63,684 nucleotides of DNA from the NCBI RefSeq assembly GCF_000186865.1, contig NW_008705561.1, positions 2,022,618-2,086,301 on the forward strand. Reading direction: 5' to 3'. This document shows positions 46,412-55,550 of the stretch, in pieces. The stretch is from Aureococcus anophagefferens (taxonomy: Eukaryota; Sar; Pelagophyceae; Pelagomonadales; Pelagomonadaceae). Positions within the stretch are counted from its first letter, which is position 1. Each line of letters opens with the position of its first letter. The notes below the pieces were generated by a model. It saw only the letters and a program-made list of their open reading frames with translations, had not been told where the DNA came from and did no database searches. The position numbers and the translations under genes are program-made.

Positions 46412-46668
46412 TTTTTTTTTTTTTTTTTTTTTTTTTTTCGGATGAAATAATACCCATCTCTTGCGACCTTTCAGAAGGGTATTCCATGCATGCGTTCCAA
46501 GTGGGTCTATGTGTAGGGATGACCCACTCCTTGGGATGCCGATTATAATCCAAACAAAGTGTGGTCTTTTATCGTTTGGCAAAATAGATAATTCGTCTTC
46601 TTCGAACCATGTGGGAACTGTGAAATCTTTCATTAAGTCAGATGTACCTGGTCTCGTATTGAATTGGC
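46412..46668 (-). pseudogene. JmjC-domain fragment ending in a 27-nt poly(A)
   Basis: In one minus-strand frame, 46668-46439 encodes DFTVPTWFEEDELSILPN, then WIIIGIPRSGSSLHIDP and GTHAWNTLLKGRKRWVLFHP. This matches the first half of a JMJD6-like JmjC domain, including the iron-binding His-x-Asp (HID). It stops abruptly at ...FHP and runs into 27 consecutive A (T run at 46412-46438 on the + strand). The second iron His and the rest of the fold are absent. The fragment is AT-rich compared with its surroundings. It is joined at its 5' side to the truncated RelA-like copy. A retro-copied or captured fragment is the simplest reading. Confidence 0.7.
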
Positions 46669-46965
46669 CAGCGCGACGAGCGCCTCGACGGTCGCTCCCT
46701 CGGGGAGCGCGCACCGCGGCGGGTCCGCGGGCGAGAACTCATCCTGGAGCTCAGCGGTCTCCCGGAGCAGGTCATCCGCCACGCAGGCGGCCCACGCCGC
46801 TTCGTAGAACGCTTTGACCTCCCCCTCCGCACGGGAGATCTCCTCCTGGAGTTTGGTTCGATCGCAATTCTTGACGTCGCGGTCGCCTGCTGGCGTTCGC
46901 GGCACGGCCCGTTCCACGTTGCTGCAGATTATCTGCACCTGGTCGATGCTCGCGCTGGCGCCCAT
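46633..46965 (-). pseudogene. truncated copy of the RelA/SpoT-like gene
   Basis: From ATG 46965 the first ~100 residues (MGASASIDQVQIICSNVERA...) are almost identical to those of the gene at 214-1245. At about 46671, within GGCCAGCGCGACGAG, similarity stops and the frame ends 12 residues later at 46633. The nucleotidyltransferase core is missing, so it cannot be functional as such. Homology extends ~55 bp upstream of the ATG, so promoter-proximal DNA was copied too. The two copies are ~45.7 kb apart in the same orientation. Confidence 0.85.
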
Positions 46966-47133
46966 GGTTCGTCGCACCTCCGTGTCACGGACCGGTGCGG
47001 GCAGCCACACTCATCATAATGCAAGCACCTGGCATGGGAGGTCCAAGGCTTCAGCATTGTGTGCATCGAGAGCGGCTGTGGAGGCCTTGAGGCGAGCCGC
47101 GGTCTCCTTGCGCATCTCCGACGCCGGCTCACA

Positions 47134-47574
47134 ATGGCCCGCACGGTCGCCCTGATCGCCGCACTCGCCGCGACGGCCTCGGCCTTCGTCGCGCCCGGCG
47201 CCGCCGCGCCGCGATTGTCGCCGCGCCGCGCCGGCGACGACGTCGAGCCGCCGCCGGACGCCACGACCAAACGCATCCAGTCCATGGTCGACGACAACAC
47301 GGTCATGCTCTTCATGAAGGGCACGAAGATCTTCCCCCAGTGCGGCTTCAGCAACATGGCGGTCCAGATCCTCAACGCCATCGGCCAGGACTTCGAGACC
47401 TACGACTGCCTCTCGGACGAGAACGTGCGGTCGACGATCAAGGAGTTCTCGGACTGGCCGACGATCCCCCAGCTCTACGTCGACGGCGAGTTCGTCGGCG
47501 GCTCCGACATCATGCTCGAGATGTACGAGGCGGGCGAGCTCCAGGAGATGATCGAGGTCGCGGCCGCGTCCTAG
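47134..47574 (+). CDS. plastid-targeted monothiol CGFS glutaredoxin
   Basis: 146 residues. The N-terminus MARTVALIAALAATASAF|VAPG is a signal peptide with the SAF-VAP cleavage motif typical of secondary plastids, followed by an Arg/Pro-rich transit peptide. The mature domain (~43-140) has MKGTKIFPQCGFS with active Cys70 in CGFS, WPTIPQLYVDGEFVGGSDI for glutathione binding, and LQEMIEVA at the end. CGFS glutaredoxins carry and transfer [2Fe-2S] clusters (GrxS14/Grx5 type). Length is normal for a precursor. Confidence 0.9.
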   Translation: MARTVALIAALAATASAFVAPGAAAPRLSPRRAGDDVEPPPDATTKRIQSMVDDNTVMLFMKGTKIFPQCGFSNMAVQILNAIGQDFETYDCLSDENVRSTIKEFSDWPTIPQLYVDGEFVGGSDIMLEMYEAGELQEMIEVAAAS

Positions 47575-47624
47575 GCCGAGGGGGGCTGAAGTAAGCGGAT
47601 GTGAACAAAATCGCGCGGAGAAGC

Positions 47625-47760
47625 GAACCGAGCCTCGCGACCGTCGCCTCGCGACCGTCGCCTCGCGACCGTCGCCTCGCCGACCGTCGCCTCGCGACCC
47701 TCGCCCCGCGACCCTCGCCTGGCGGCCCGAGCCTCGCGGCCCTCGACCTCGGACGTCGAG
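47625..47760. repeat. degenerate ~13-14-bp tandem repeat
   Basis: Units of the form CCTCGCGACCGTCG recur about eight times with drift (CCGTCG to CCCTCG, then GGCCCTCG). It lies between the glutaredoxin 3' end and the enolase-PGM 3' end. There are no unique spacers, so it is not a CRISPR array. Confidence 0.75.
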
Positions 47761-47867
47761 TTAGGCGGAGGAGCGGGGGGCGGTCGCGGCGGAGGACGGG
47801 ACACGCGCTCGGGCGTCGAATTCGGCGGGCGCGCGCGCGCGCGGCCGCGGCGGGCGAACTAACGCGC

Positions 47868-50078
47868 TCACTTCTTCTCCGTCTGCGCGGCGACGGCCGC
47901 GGCCTTGGCGGCGACCTCCGCGGCGTCGCCGAGGTAGGCGCCGTTGAGCGGCGCGACGGCGCCGGCCTTGGGGATGACCTTGAGGCTCGCGTCGAGGTCG
48001 TAGACGAGGGGCGTGCCCGTGGGGATGTTGATGCCCGGGATCGTCTCCTTGTCGACGCCGTCGAGCTCCATGAGGAGCGCGCGGAGCGAGTTGCCGTGGG
48101 CGCAGACGAGCACGGTCTTGCCGCCCGTCGCGAGGACGGGCTTGATCGTGCCGTTCCAGTAGGGCAGCACGCGCGCGCGCGTCATCTCGAGCGACTCGGC
48201 CGCGGGCAGCTTCGCGGGCGGCACGTGGCAGTACTTGGCGTCGTTGGCCGGGTGGTGCTCGCTGTCGCCGGCGACGTCCGGCGGCGGGACGTCGTAGGAG
48301 CGGCGCCAGACCTGGACCTGGTCCTTGCCGTGCTTCTCCACGGTCTCGGCCTTGTCGAGGCCCTGGAGCGAGCCGTAGTGGCGCTCGTTGAGGCGCCACG
48401 ACGACGCGACGGGCATCTCGCACAAGCCCGCGGTCTTGGACGCGAGCTGGAGCGTGCGCTGCGCGCGCTGCAGCGCCGACGTGAAGGCCATGTCGGGCGC
48501 GAGGCCCGCGGCCTTGAGGAGCTCGCCCGCGCCCTCGCCCTCCTTCTCGCCGTCGGGCGTCAGCGCGACGTCGACCCAGCCCGTGAACAGGTTCTTCTTG
48601 TTCCACTCCGACTCGCCGTGGCGCATGAGGATGAGCTTCCCGAAGGGCGCGGCCGCCGCGGGCGGCCGCGGCGGCCGCGGCGACGCGGGCGCGGCGCCGC
48701 CCCAGGGCTCGGCCTTGAAGAGGGGCGTGCCCGCCGGGTAGACGGCGCCGGCGCCCGCGCCGAGGCGCTCCTCGATGCGCAGGAGCTGGTTGTACTTGGC
48801 CGTGCGGTCCGACCGGCACGGCGCGCCCGTCTTGATCTGGCCGCACGAGAGGCCCACGGCCAGGTCCGCGATGGACGTGTCCTCCGTCTCCCCCGAGCGG
48901 TGGCTGCACATGATGCCCCAGCCGGAAGACTTGGCGAGGCGCACGGCGTCGATGGACTCCGTGACGGAGCCGATCTGGTTCACCTTGAGCAGGAGGCAGT
49001 TGCACGCCTTCTTCTCGACGGCCGTCTTGATGCGCGCGACGTTCGTCACCGTCAGGTCGTCGCCGACGATCTGGCACTCGGCCTCGGGCGTCGCCGCCGT
49101 CATCTCCGTCCAGCCGTCCCAGTCGTCCTGGTCGAAGGGGTCCTCGATGGTGACGATGGGGAAGTCCTTGCGGAGCTCCGCGTAGAACGCCGCGAGCTCC
49201 TTCGACGTCATCTTCAGCTTCGGGTCGCCCCGCTCGGCCTCGGGGTACCACATGCCCAGGTCGTAGCAGTCCTGGCCCTCGACCTTGAACTCGGACGCCG
49301 CGACGTCCATGCCGACGGTGCACTTGCCCTCGTAGCCCGCGGCCTTGACGGCCTCCATGACGAGCTCGACGCCGCCGCGCGCGTCGCAGGGCGGCGCGAA
49401 GCCGCCCTCGTCGCCGATGAGGGTCGCGTCGCCGCCGAACTTCTTCTTGATGATCTTCTTCAGGTTGTGGTAGACCTCCGTCGCGATCTGTAAACCGTCG
49501 GCCATCGACGCCGCGCCCGTGGGGATGACGAAGTACTCCTGGAAGGCGAGCTTGTTGCCCGCGTGGGAGCCGCCGTTGATGACGTTGAAGCAGGGCATGG
49601 GCAGCGTGAAGATCTTGTTCGTGTTGCCCGCGAGCTCCGCAAAGTGCTCGTAGAGCGGCAGGCCCCGGGCCGCGGCGCCGGCCTTGGCCGCGGCGAGCGA
49701 CACGCCGAGGATCGCGTTGGCGCCGAGCTTCGACTTGTTCGGCGTGCCGTCGGCGGCGATCATCGCCTCGTCGAGCGCCTTCTGGTCCGTGCAGTCCATG
49801 CCCTTGACGAGCGGGCCGAGCACGTCGACGACGTTCTTGACGGCCGTGAGCACGCCCTTGCCCATGAAGGCCTTGCCGCCGTCGCGCAGCTCGCAGGCCT
49901 CGTAGATGCCCGTCGACGCGCCGCTGGGGACGATGGCGCTGAACATGGCGCCCGTCGCCACGGTGACCTCCACCTCCACCGTGGGGTTGCCCCGGGAGTC
50001 GTAGACCTGGCGCGCGTGCGTGCGCTCGATGCGCGCGCTCGGCGGCACCACGGGGCCGCTCGACGCGCCGGCGCCCAT
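47868..50078 (-). CDS. enolase-phosphoglycerate mutase fusion (bifunctional glycolytic enzyme)
   Basis: 736 residues from ATG 50078, starting [14 protein letters not shown] (Gly2/Ser6). Residues ~15-445 are a complete enolase: [10 protein letters not shown] loop, GDEGGFAPP at 222-230, [10 protein letters not shown] at 311-320, catalytic Lys365 in [10 protein letters not shown] and [19 protein letters not shown] Pro/Ala linker (~456-479) leads to a complete cofactor-dependent phosphoglycerate mutase: [12 protein letters not shown] with His487 as phospho-acceptor, [16 protein letters not shown], and [12 protein letters not shown] with His671. Together they convert 3-phosphoglycerate to phosphoenolpyruvate, two successive steps. 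No organelle presequence is evident; a myristoylated, membrane-tethered cytosolic enzyme is possible but unproven. Confidence 0.9.
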   Translation of the reverse strand: MGAGASSGPVVPPSARIERTHARQVYDSRGNPTVEVEVTVATGAMFSAIVPSGASTGIYEACELRDGGKAFMGKGVLTAVKNVVDVLGPLVKGMDCTDQKALDEAMIAADGTPNKSKLGANAILGVSLAAAKAGAAARGLPLYEHFAELAGNTNKIFTLPMPCFNVINGGSHAGNKLAFQEYFVIPTGAASMADGLQIATEVYHNLKKIIKKKFGGDATLIGDEGGFAPPCDARGGVELVMEAVKAAGYEGKCTVGMDVAASEFKVEGQDCYDLGMWYPEAERGDPKLKMTSKELAAFYAELRKDFPIVTIEDPFDQDDWDGWTEMTAATPEAECQIVGDDLTVTNVARIKTAVEKKACNCLLLKVNQIGSVTESIDAVRLAKSSGWGIMCSHRSGETEDTSIADLAVGLSCGQIKTGAPCRSDRTAKYNQLLRIEERLGAGAGAVYPAGTPLFKAEPWGGAAPASPRPPRPPAAAAPFGKLILMRHGESEWNKKNLFTGWVDVALTPDGEKEGEGAGELLKAAGLAPDMAFTSALQRAQRTLQLASKTAGLCEMPVASSWRLNERHYGSLQGLDKAETVEKHGKDQVQVWRRSYDVPPPDVAGDSEHHPANDAKYCHVPPAKLPAAESLEMTRARVLPYWNGTIKPVLATGGKTVLVCAHGNSLRALLMELDGVDKETIPGINIPTGTPLVYDLDASLKVIPKAGAVAPLNGAYLGDAAEVAAKAAAVAAQTEKK

Positions 50079-50309
50079 GGTGTGCAAAAAGGTGCTGTGG
50101 AAGGAAACGAGCCGGAGAGCGCGTCGACAATAACGCGAGACGTCTGCGAGGACTTGTCAGCGCTTGAAAAGGCAGCCCCGGTTGATGCAGTCGGAGAAGG
50201 TGATATTTACCACATGTTACCCCCTCAAAGCAGGCGGAGCTGCTCGCGCCTCGCGGTGCGCAAGTCGTCGTCCGACGCCCTCGACGCGTCAAGAACTGGT
50301 TCCCCGCCG

Positions 50310-50924
50310 ATGTCCCACGAGGCGGCGCGCGAGGCGTGCCTCGTGACGGCGTCGCGCGTGGCGCGGCAGCTCGGCTTCGAGTACGCCGAGGACAGCGCCC
50401 TCGAGGCCCTGGCCGACGTCGTGCGCTACTACGTCAACGGCGTCGCGCGGCGGTCGGCCGCGAACGCGCGCCACGCGCAGCGGAGCGATTTGGCGCTCAA
50501 CGACGTCCTCGCGGGCCTGCGCCAGACGCCCGCGAGCCCCGTCACGTGGTCCGAGCTCCGGGACTTTGCGTTCCGCGGCGACGGCGGCGGCTGGACGGCG
50601 CCCGACGGCGGCCCGGGCGGCGCGAGCTGCCTGCCCGCGGCGAAGCGGCGCCGCGCGGCGCACTACGGGGCCTTGGGCGCCGCGGACGCGCCCCGGCCGC
50701 CGCGGAGCGTCCACATACCCAAGTTCCTGCCGCCCTTCCCGCCCAAGGTCGCCGCGGCGGCCCGGCGGAAGCGCGACCGCGGCGACGGCGGCGGCGGCGA
50801 CGACCGGAGCCCCGCGGAGGTCGAGGCGCTCCAGCTCGCGCTGAACCGCATCGGCGGCGCGCGGGCCCGCGACGGCGCCGCGGCGCCGGGGAGCTCCTAC
50901 GGCGCGCCCATCGACCTCGCCTAA
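50310..50924 (+). CDS. TAF8-like subunit of TFIID
   Basis: 204 residues. Residues ~10-80 form a histone-fold domain of the bromodomain-associated type (VARQLGFEYAEDSALEALAD...YYVNGVARRSAANARHAQRS...LNDVLAGL). A separate downstream motif, HIPKFLPPFPPK around residue 133, matches the conserved proline-rich TAF8 C-terminal element (.PxxLPxFP). TAF8 pairs with TAF10 in TFIID. The C-terminus is short and Gly/Asp-rich. Start at 50310 is the first ATG that precedes the histone fold in frame. Its stop is 2 bp from that of the convergent glycosyltransferase gene. Confidence 0.75.
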   Translation: MSHEAAREACLVTASRVARQLGFEYAEDSALEALADVVRYYVNGVARRSAANARHAQRSDLALNDVLAGLRQTPASPVTWSELRDFAFRGDGGGWTAPDGGPGGASCLPAAKRRRAAHYGALGAADAPRPPRSVHIPKFLPPFPPKVAAAARRKRDRGDGGGGDDRSPAEVEALQLALNRIGGARARDGAAAPGSSYGAPIDLA

Positions 50925-50926
50925 CC

Positions 50927-52246
50927 CTAAGCCTCGGGCAGGGGCACGAACGGGAGCGCCGCGAGGCACCGCGCGTCGACCGCGTGCGGCCACCAGAGCT
51001 GGCGGTAGAGGCCGCGGCGCGCCCAGGGCTTCCGCGGCCCGGACCAGTGCCAGACGAAGGCGCCGGAACCGAGGCACGTCGGTTCCAGGTCCCCCGGCCG
51101 CTTCCAGCCGAGGCCGTCGCAGTTCCAGCGCGGGTCGAGCGCCTCGAAGCGGCCGCGCGCCGCGAGCAGGATCAGCGGCGGGTTGCTGCCCAGGCGCCAG
51201 AGCGGCGTCGCCGCGTGGGCGCGCATGAGGTCCTCGAAGCGCGCCGTGAGGCCGAGGCTCCGCCAGCGGCCGAGGTGGAGCGCGAGCACGCCCGCGTTGA
51301 AGGCCTCGAGGTCCGCCTCCGGGTCTGGGAAGCCGAGCGCCGCGAGCGCGGCCCTCGCGGCCGCGTCGTCGCAGTAGAAGACGCCCGGTCGGCTCGCGTT
51401 GCGGTCGTAGCAGACGCGCTGGTCCCGCGGCGCCGCGGCGACGACGGACGATGCGCTCCCGGAGAACGCGCCGTCGTACAGATCCGCGACGTCGCGGACC
51501 GCGACGGCGTCCGCGTCGAGGTAGACGACCCGGTCGGCGTCCGGGAGCAGGTCCGCGAGGTAGAAGCGCGCGAAGTTCAGCGGCGACCGCAGGTTGCCGT
51601 AGGACGGCCCCCGCGGCGCCGACAGCGTCACGTTCGCGAGGTACCGGTCCGCATCAAAGGGCACGACGGCCACCTGCGCGCCCCGGCCGGGCCCCGCGGC
51701 GCAGGCCAGGGCCGCGCGCAGCGCAGCGACCTCGTCGGACCCGCGCGCGGGCACGACGACGTGCGCGCGGAGCCTCGCCGGGTCCGCGGCCGCCGCGAAG
51801 AGCGACGCGACGGCGCCCGAGAGGCCCGCGTAGTGCGCGCGGTCGCCGGCGAGCGCGACGTGCACCGGCGCGGCGTCCGTCCGCGGCGCCTCGGCGGCGG
51901 CGTCGTCGTCGCGGCTCCGCGGCGCGTCCGTCGACGCGCGCGGCGCCGCGGCGAACGCGGCGAAGGAGCGGCGGTCGGACGCGCGCGCGACGCACGCGTC
52001 GTCCTTGCGCCGCCGGCAGGGCCGCCGCGTCGCGAGGACGCCGGAGATCGGGCAGCACGCGAGCGCGCCCGGTCTGGCCGTCCGGCACGCGTCCGTCTCC
52101 GCGCAGCCGCCGCAGCTGCCGGGGCAGCAGATGCGCCAGTCGCCGAAGGCCGCCGCGTGGCCGCCGAGGCAGAAGCGCGCTTTGGGAGCTTTGGGAGCTT
52201 TGTCCGCGAGAGCGAGCGAGAGCACGAGGAGCGACGCCAGCATCAT
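50927..52246 (-). CDS. GT8-family glycosyltransferase, secretory
   Basis: 439 residues. MMLASLLVLSLALADK is a signal peptide or anchor. Next comes a Cys-rich segment (~30-75: CLGGHAAAFGDWRICC, CGGC, CRTARPGALACC) of unknown role. The catalytic domain (~125-430) has the strand VHVALAGDRAHYAGL, NFARFYLADLLPDADRVVYL and the metal-binding DxD in YLDADAVAVRD, then EAFNAGVLALHLGRWR and a closing WNCDGLGW / FVWHWSG, where the His is the usual third metal ligand. These are GT8 features of Golgi retaining transferases. Sugar and acceptor are unknown. The Cys-rich insert is unusual for the family. Confidence 0.8.
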   Translation of the reverse strand: MMLASLLVLSLALADKAPKAPKARFCLGGHAAAFGDWRICCPGSCGGCAETDACRTARPGALACCPISGVLATRRPCRRRKDDACVARASDRRSFAAFAAAPRASTDAPRSRDDDAAAEAPRTDAAPVHVALAGDRAHYAGLSGAVASLFAAAADPARLRAHVVVPARGSDEVAALRAALACAAGPGRGAQVAVVPFDADRYLANVTLSAPRGPSYGNLRSPLNFARFYLADLLPDADRVVYLDADAVAVRDVADLYDGAFSGSASSVVAAAPRDQRVCYDRNASRPGVFYCDDAAARAALAALGFPDPEADLEAFNAGVLALHLGRWRSLGLTARFEDLMRAHAATPLWRLGSNPPLILLAARGRFEALDPRWNCDGLGWKRPGDLEPTCLGSGAFVWHWSGPRKPWARRGLYRQLWWPHAVDARCLAALPFVPLPEA

Positions 52247-52544
52247 GGTGTTCAAGGGCTGCCCTTGTACGCCTCACTTCTCTCCATTGTTGCTGACTTT
52301 TGACTTCCTACAGAGGTGTCCATCATACGCATCGTCTCGCCTTCAACAGTCTTCAACTCGGCTGATTGACCAGATGTTGACCAATGATAAAAACTCAAAC
52401 CAGGTGGGAGCTCTCTCGAACGCGCGTCGTGTTTGCAAGAACGTCAACGACTGATCGAACTGCGCGCGCGCGTCGACAACCTCTCGACAGCTGCGCTGCG
52501 CGCGCGTCAACAACAACAACCGCTGCGCGACGCACACAAACGGA

Positions 52545-52946
52545 ATGGAGCCGCGCGCCCTCACGCGACTCCAGGCCGCGGCGCGCGGCGCATCGACGCG
52601 CGCCGCCGTCATCGCGGCGACGCGGTCCGACTTCCTCGCGCTCTGCGAGCGCCTCGACGCCGGCGCGCCCGCGGGCCTCGCGACGCGGCCGAGATGGCCG
52701 TCCGCGACGCTCTGCGCGCCGCGCTTCGCCGCGGCCGCGGCCCCCGCGCCGCGTCCGCCGCCGCACGCGCCGACGCCGCCGAAGCCGCGGCGGAGCCCGG
52801 ACCGCCGGTCCCGGTCGCCGTCGCCGCCGCCGCCGTCGCCGCCGTCGCCGACCGCGGACGTCCGCCGCGAGCTCGACTGGGCCAGGGCCGCGCTCCGGAG
52901 CCGCCTCGCGTACCTCGAGCGGGACCCGTTTAACCTAGGAAGTTAG
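52545..52946 (+). CDS. small IQ-motif protein
   Basis: 133 residues. Residues ~4-20 (RALTRLQAAARGASTRAAV) resemble an IQ calmodulin-binding helix. The centre is Pro/Arg/Ser-rich. The C-terminus DVRRELDWARAALRSRLAYL recalls the conserved helix of IQCC-type proteins, but the match is weak. Its last 12 nt overlap the 3' end of the MATE transporter gene on the other strand. Three frames are open here, so assignment of the frame rests on the IQ-like start and the C-terminal helix. Confidence 0.45.
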   Translation: MEPRALTRLQAAARGASTRAAVIAATRSDFLALCERLDAGAPAGLATRPRWPSATLCAPRFAAAAAPAPRPPPHAPTPPKPRRSPDRRSRSPSPPPPSPPSPTADVRRELDWARAALRSRLAYLERDPFNLGS

Positions 52947-54544
52947 GAGCGGCGCGTCGAGCGCGCCGTCGTCCGACGACGCCTCCGCGAGGCGGTCCCG
53001 GGCGTCGGCGACGGACGCGTCCCAGTCGTGGCGCAGGATCGCGCGGAGCTGGACGAGGAACGACGCGGAGAGCGCCAACGCGCAGCCGTAGAGCAGCGTC
53101 GGCGCGGCGGCCTCGTCCAGACCCAGCCCGAACACGAGCCCGCAGGCCACGGGCGCGGCGACGACGTACCAGCCGAAGAGGTTCGCGTAGGCGATGACGC
53201 GCGGCAGGCCCGCGCCCGAGAGCGCGCCCTGGACGACGACGTTGAGGCCGTCGGCGAAGACCAGCGCCGCGAGCGCCGGCACGCACCGCTCCGCCAAACC
53301 GACGATGGCGTCGTCGCGCGCGTAGAGCCGCGCGACGTTGTGGCGAGCGGCGACGAGGGACGCGGCGACGACGGCGCCGATGAAGGCGGCGAGCGCGAGG
53401 CCCAAAGCCGCGAAGCGCTTCGCCGCAGCGACGTCTCTCGCGCCGACGCGCTCGCCGACCTTGACCGCGACGCCGACCATGAGCCCCAGCCAGCCCATCT
53501 CGAAGACGGCCTGGAGCGTCAGGCACGTCGCCAGCGCGCCGAGGACGGAGAATGACGACCGCCGCGTGCCGCCCAGCGAGATCACCAGCTCCATGCTCCA
53601 CCACTCCAGCCTACCAAGTGCGACGGGGTCGAATATTCTCACATATTCAGGCGAAATTCACGCGAAAAAACACTCCTGTCGCTCGACGCTGACTCCAGCG
53701 TCGTGAAAATCAACCCCGGCAGCGCCAACCCCAGGTAATCGCGCAAACCCTTGCGGTCCAGCACCTGCCGGAGCGGCCGCGGCGCGAAGACGTGCCCGAG
53801 TCCGCAGCGATACAAGTAGGGCACCTGGAGCAAGAGGTAGGTGCAGTTGTAGGCGCTGGAAGCCCAGGCCGCGCCGACGTAGCTGCCGAAGACCCGCTCG
53901 ATCAACACGTACTGCCACGCGGGCGCGGTGGCGCACACCGCGGCGCAGATCGCGAGGTTCGCCACCACGTGGCCTTCCGCGGTCATGATGCGCTGCAAGA
54001 TCGTCATGAGCGACACGCCCGCGAGCGACGGCAGCAACCCGACGCAGTAGCGGCGCGCGAGCTTCGCGAGCGACCGCTTCTGGCCGAGGACGTGCACGAG
54101 GACCGGCTCCGCGAAATAGATGGCCGCGCAGCCGCCCAGAGCGCCGACGGCGACGACGCAGAGCGCGCGCTGCGCGTAGAGGCCGTGGAGCTCTTTGCCC
54201 TTGCCCGCGCCCACGGCCTGCGGGCAGAGCGTCCGCATGGCGGAGATGAGGCCGTAGCTCACGGAGAAGCACGTGACGTTGAAATAGCTCCGGCCCAGAG
54301 ACATGGCATCGAGGTCCAAGCCGGCGTCGGCGGCGCGGCTGCGCCCGACGAACCACATGGCGAAGGACACGGGCAAGTACTCGCAGAGATTGGCGACGGC
54401 CGTCGGGACGGCGAGCTTCGTGAGTTGCCAGGCCTCCTGGCGCAGCGATGGTGGTGCTGCGGCTTTGCGCGGTGCCCTGGCAGACTCTTCGTGGCCTACA
54501 TCGCCCTCCTCCGCTGCCACGGCGGCGCTGAACGCGTCGGCCAT
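52935..54544 (-). CDS. MATE-family multidrug/organic-cation transporter
   Basis: Two exons (54544-53700 and 53610-52935) joined across an 89-nt intron give 506 residues. Exon 1 runs from MADAFSAAVAAEEGD through six or seven membrane helices (AVPTAVANLCEYLPVSFAMW, FNVTCFSVSYGLISAMRTLC, QAVGAGKGKELHG) to LALPGLIFTTLE; exon 2 continues EWWSMELVISLGGT, the expected LALPG...EWW..E.. signature, and the remaining helices. MATE transporters exchange H+ or Na+ for organic cations or flavonoids across plasma, vacuolar or plastid membranes. The junction is in phase only when the intron uses a GC-AG pair. Head-to-head with the RluA gene. Confidence 0.85.
53603..53699 (-). mobile_element. introner-like insertion with 8-bp direct repeat
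   Basis: The MATE intron is bounded by identical GCTGGAGT on both sides (53699-53692 at the donor and 53610-53603 at the acceptor, read on the minus strand). The inserted ~81 bp is lower in GC (contains TGTTTTTTCGCGTGAATTTC) than the exons. The outer repeat is what a target-site duplication would look like. The intron's usable splice pair is GC at the first repeat and TAG next to the second. Its ends carry weak inverted similarity (GCGACAGG and its near-complement). This fits introner elements, DNA-transposon-like insertions that create introns. Confidence 0.55.
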
Positions 54545-54607
54545 CGCGTCGTAGTCAGGGACAAGGTCGGCCCAGAAGTTCAGTTTCAGCGAGCTGTGGC
54601 AGTGCCG

Positions 54608-55543
54608 ATGTGCCGCGCCGCACTCGCAGCAGCTATGCTCGCCATCGCAGCGCGCGGCTTCCAATGCGTGCAGCGCCGCGTCGTCCACACGCGCTTGCTC
54701 GCAACGCCGTCGCAAAAATCGATGGCGGCGACGTTCCGCGCCGGCCTGCTCTACGCCGACAACCATGTCTTATGCCTCAACAAGCCCGCGGGCATGCTGT
54801 CGCAGCTGGACCGCACGGGCGACGCGAGCGTCAACGAGTACGCGCTGGCGTGGCTCGGCGAGGAGCGAAACACTAAGTTCGCCGCCGCGGTCCACCGCCT
54901 GGACCGGCCCGTGTCGGGGTGTTTGCTCGTGGCCGCGTCGAGCAAGGCCGCGAAGCGGCTCTCGAAGAGCCTCGCGGATGGCAAGGTCGAGAAGCGGTAC
55001 CTCGCGGTCGTCGCGCCGCGCGGCGACGGTTTCCGCGTCGGCGACGCGCGCTACTTGGTCGACGGCTTGCGGACCGTCGACGGCGGATCGAGCGCGAAGA
55101 AGGTCGAGCTGATGCCTCTGGCGTCTCTGGCGCGGCAACCGTCGCCGGCGGATCTCGCATCGTATGCCAAGAAGCTGAAGCCCGGCTTCAAGGTCGCGTC
55201 GACGCGCTACGAGGTGCTCGCGGCCGCGCGCGGCGAGGCGCTCGTCGCCGTCACGCTCCAGGCGACGGGCCGGCGCCACCAGATCCGCGCCGCCCTCGGC
55301 CAGCGGGGCGCGGCCATCGTCGGCGACGCCAAGTACGGGCCGCGGCCATCGGGGACGTCCGCGCGCGCGACGACGCCGGCCATCGCGCTCCACGCGGCCT
55401 CGCTCGTCGCGCCGCACCCCGTCGCGGACAAGCCGGCCATCGCCGTCGCCGCGCCCATCCCGGACGCCTGGCGCGACGCCCACGCGCCGGACCTCGCGCG
55501 CGCCGCCGACGCGTTCCTCGCCGAGGTCGCTGGACCGGGTTAA
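54608..55543 (+). CDS. RluA-type RNA pseudouridine synthase
   Basis: 311 residues from ATG 54608. N-terminus MCRAALAAAMLAIAARGFQC looks like a signal or organelle presequence; a second start at MAATFRAGLL would remove it. The catalytic core has LCLNKPAGMLSQ, then AAVHRLDRPVSGCLLVA, where HRLDRPVSG carries the catalytic Asp, KRYLAVVAP, and the C-terminal TGRRHQIRAALGQRGAAIVGDAKYG. These define the RluA/RluC/D family that converts uridine to pseudouridine in rRNA or tRNA. Divergent from the MATE gene, 63 bp apart. Confidence 0.9.
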   Translation: MCRAALAAAMLAIAARGFQCVQRRVVHTRLLATPSQKSMAATFRAGLLYADNHVLCLNKPAGMLSQLDRTGDASVNEYALAWLGEERNTKFAAAVHRLDRPVSGCLLVAASSKAAKRLSKSLADGKVEKRYLAVVAPRGDGFRVGDARYLVDGLRTVDGGSSAKKVELMPLASLARQPSPADLASYAKKLKPGFKVASTRYEVLAAARGEALVAVTLQATGRRHQIRAALGQRGAAIVGDAKYGPRPSGTSARATTPAIALHAASLVAPHPVADKPAIAVAAPIPDAWRDAHAPDLARAADAFLAEVAGPG

Positions 55544-55550
55544 TGGTGAC

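Noticed and set aside
46388..46714. A 108-residue protein with a poly-Lys stretch
   Set aside because: The Lys residues come from translating the poly(A) tract and the N-terminus from an out-of-frame part of the RelA-like copy; treated as a pseudogene fragment.
47625..47760. Possible CRISPR array
   Set aside because: Short drifting tandem units with no unique spacers of constant length, in a eukaryotic genome.
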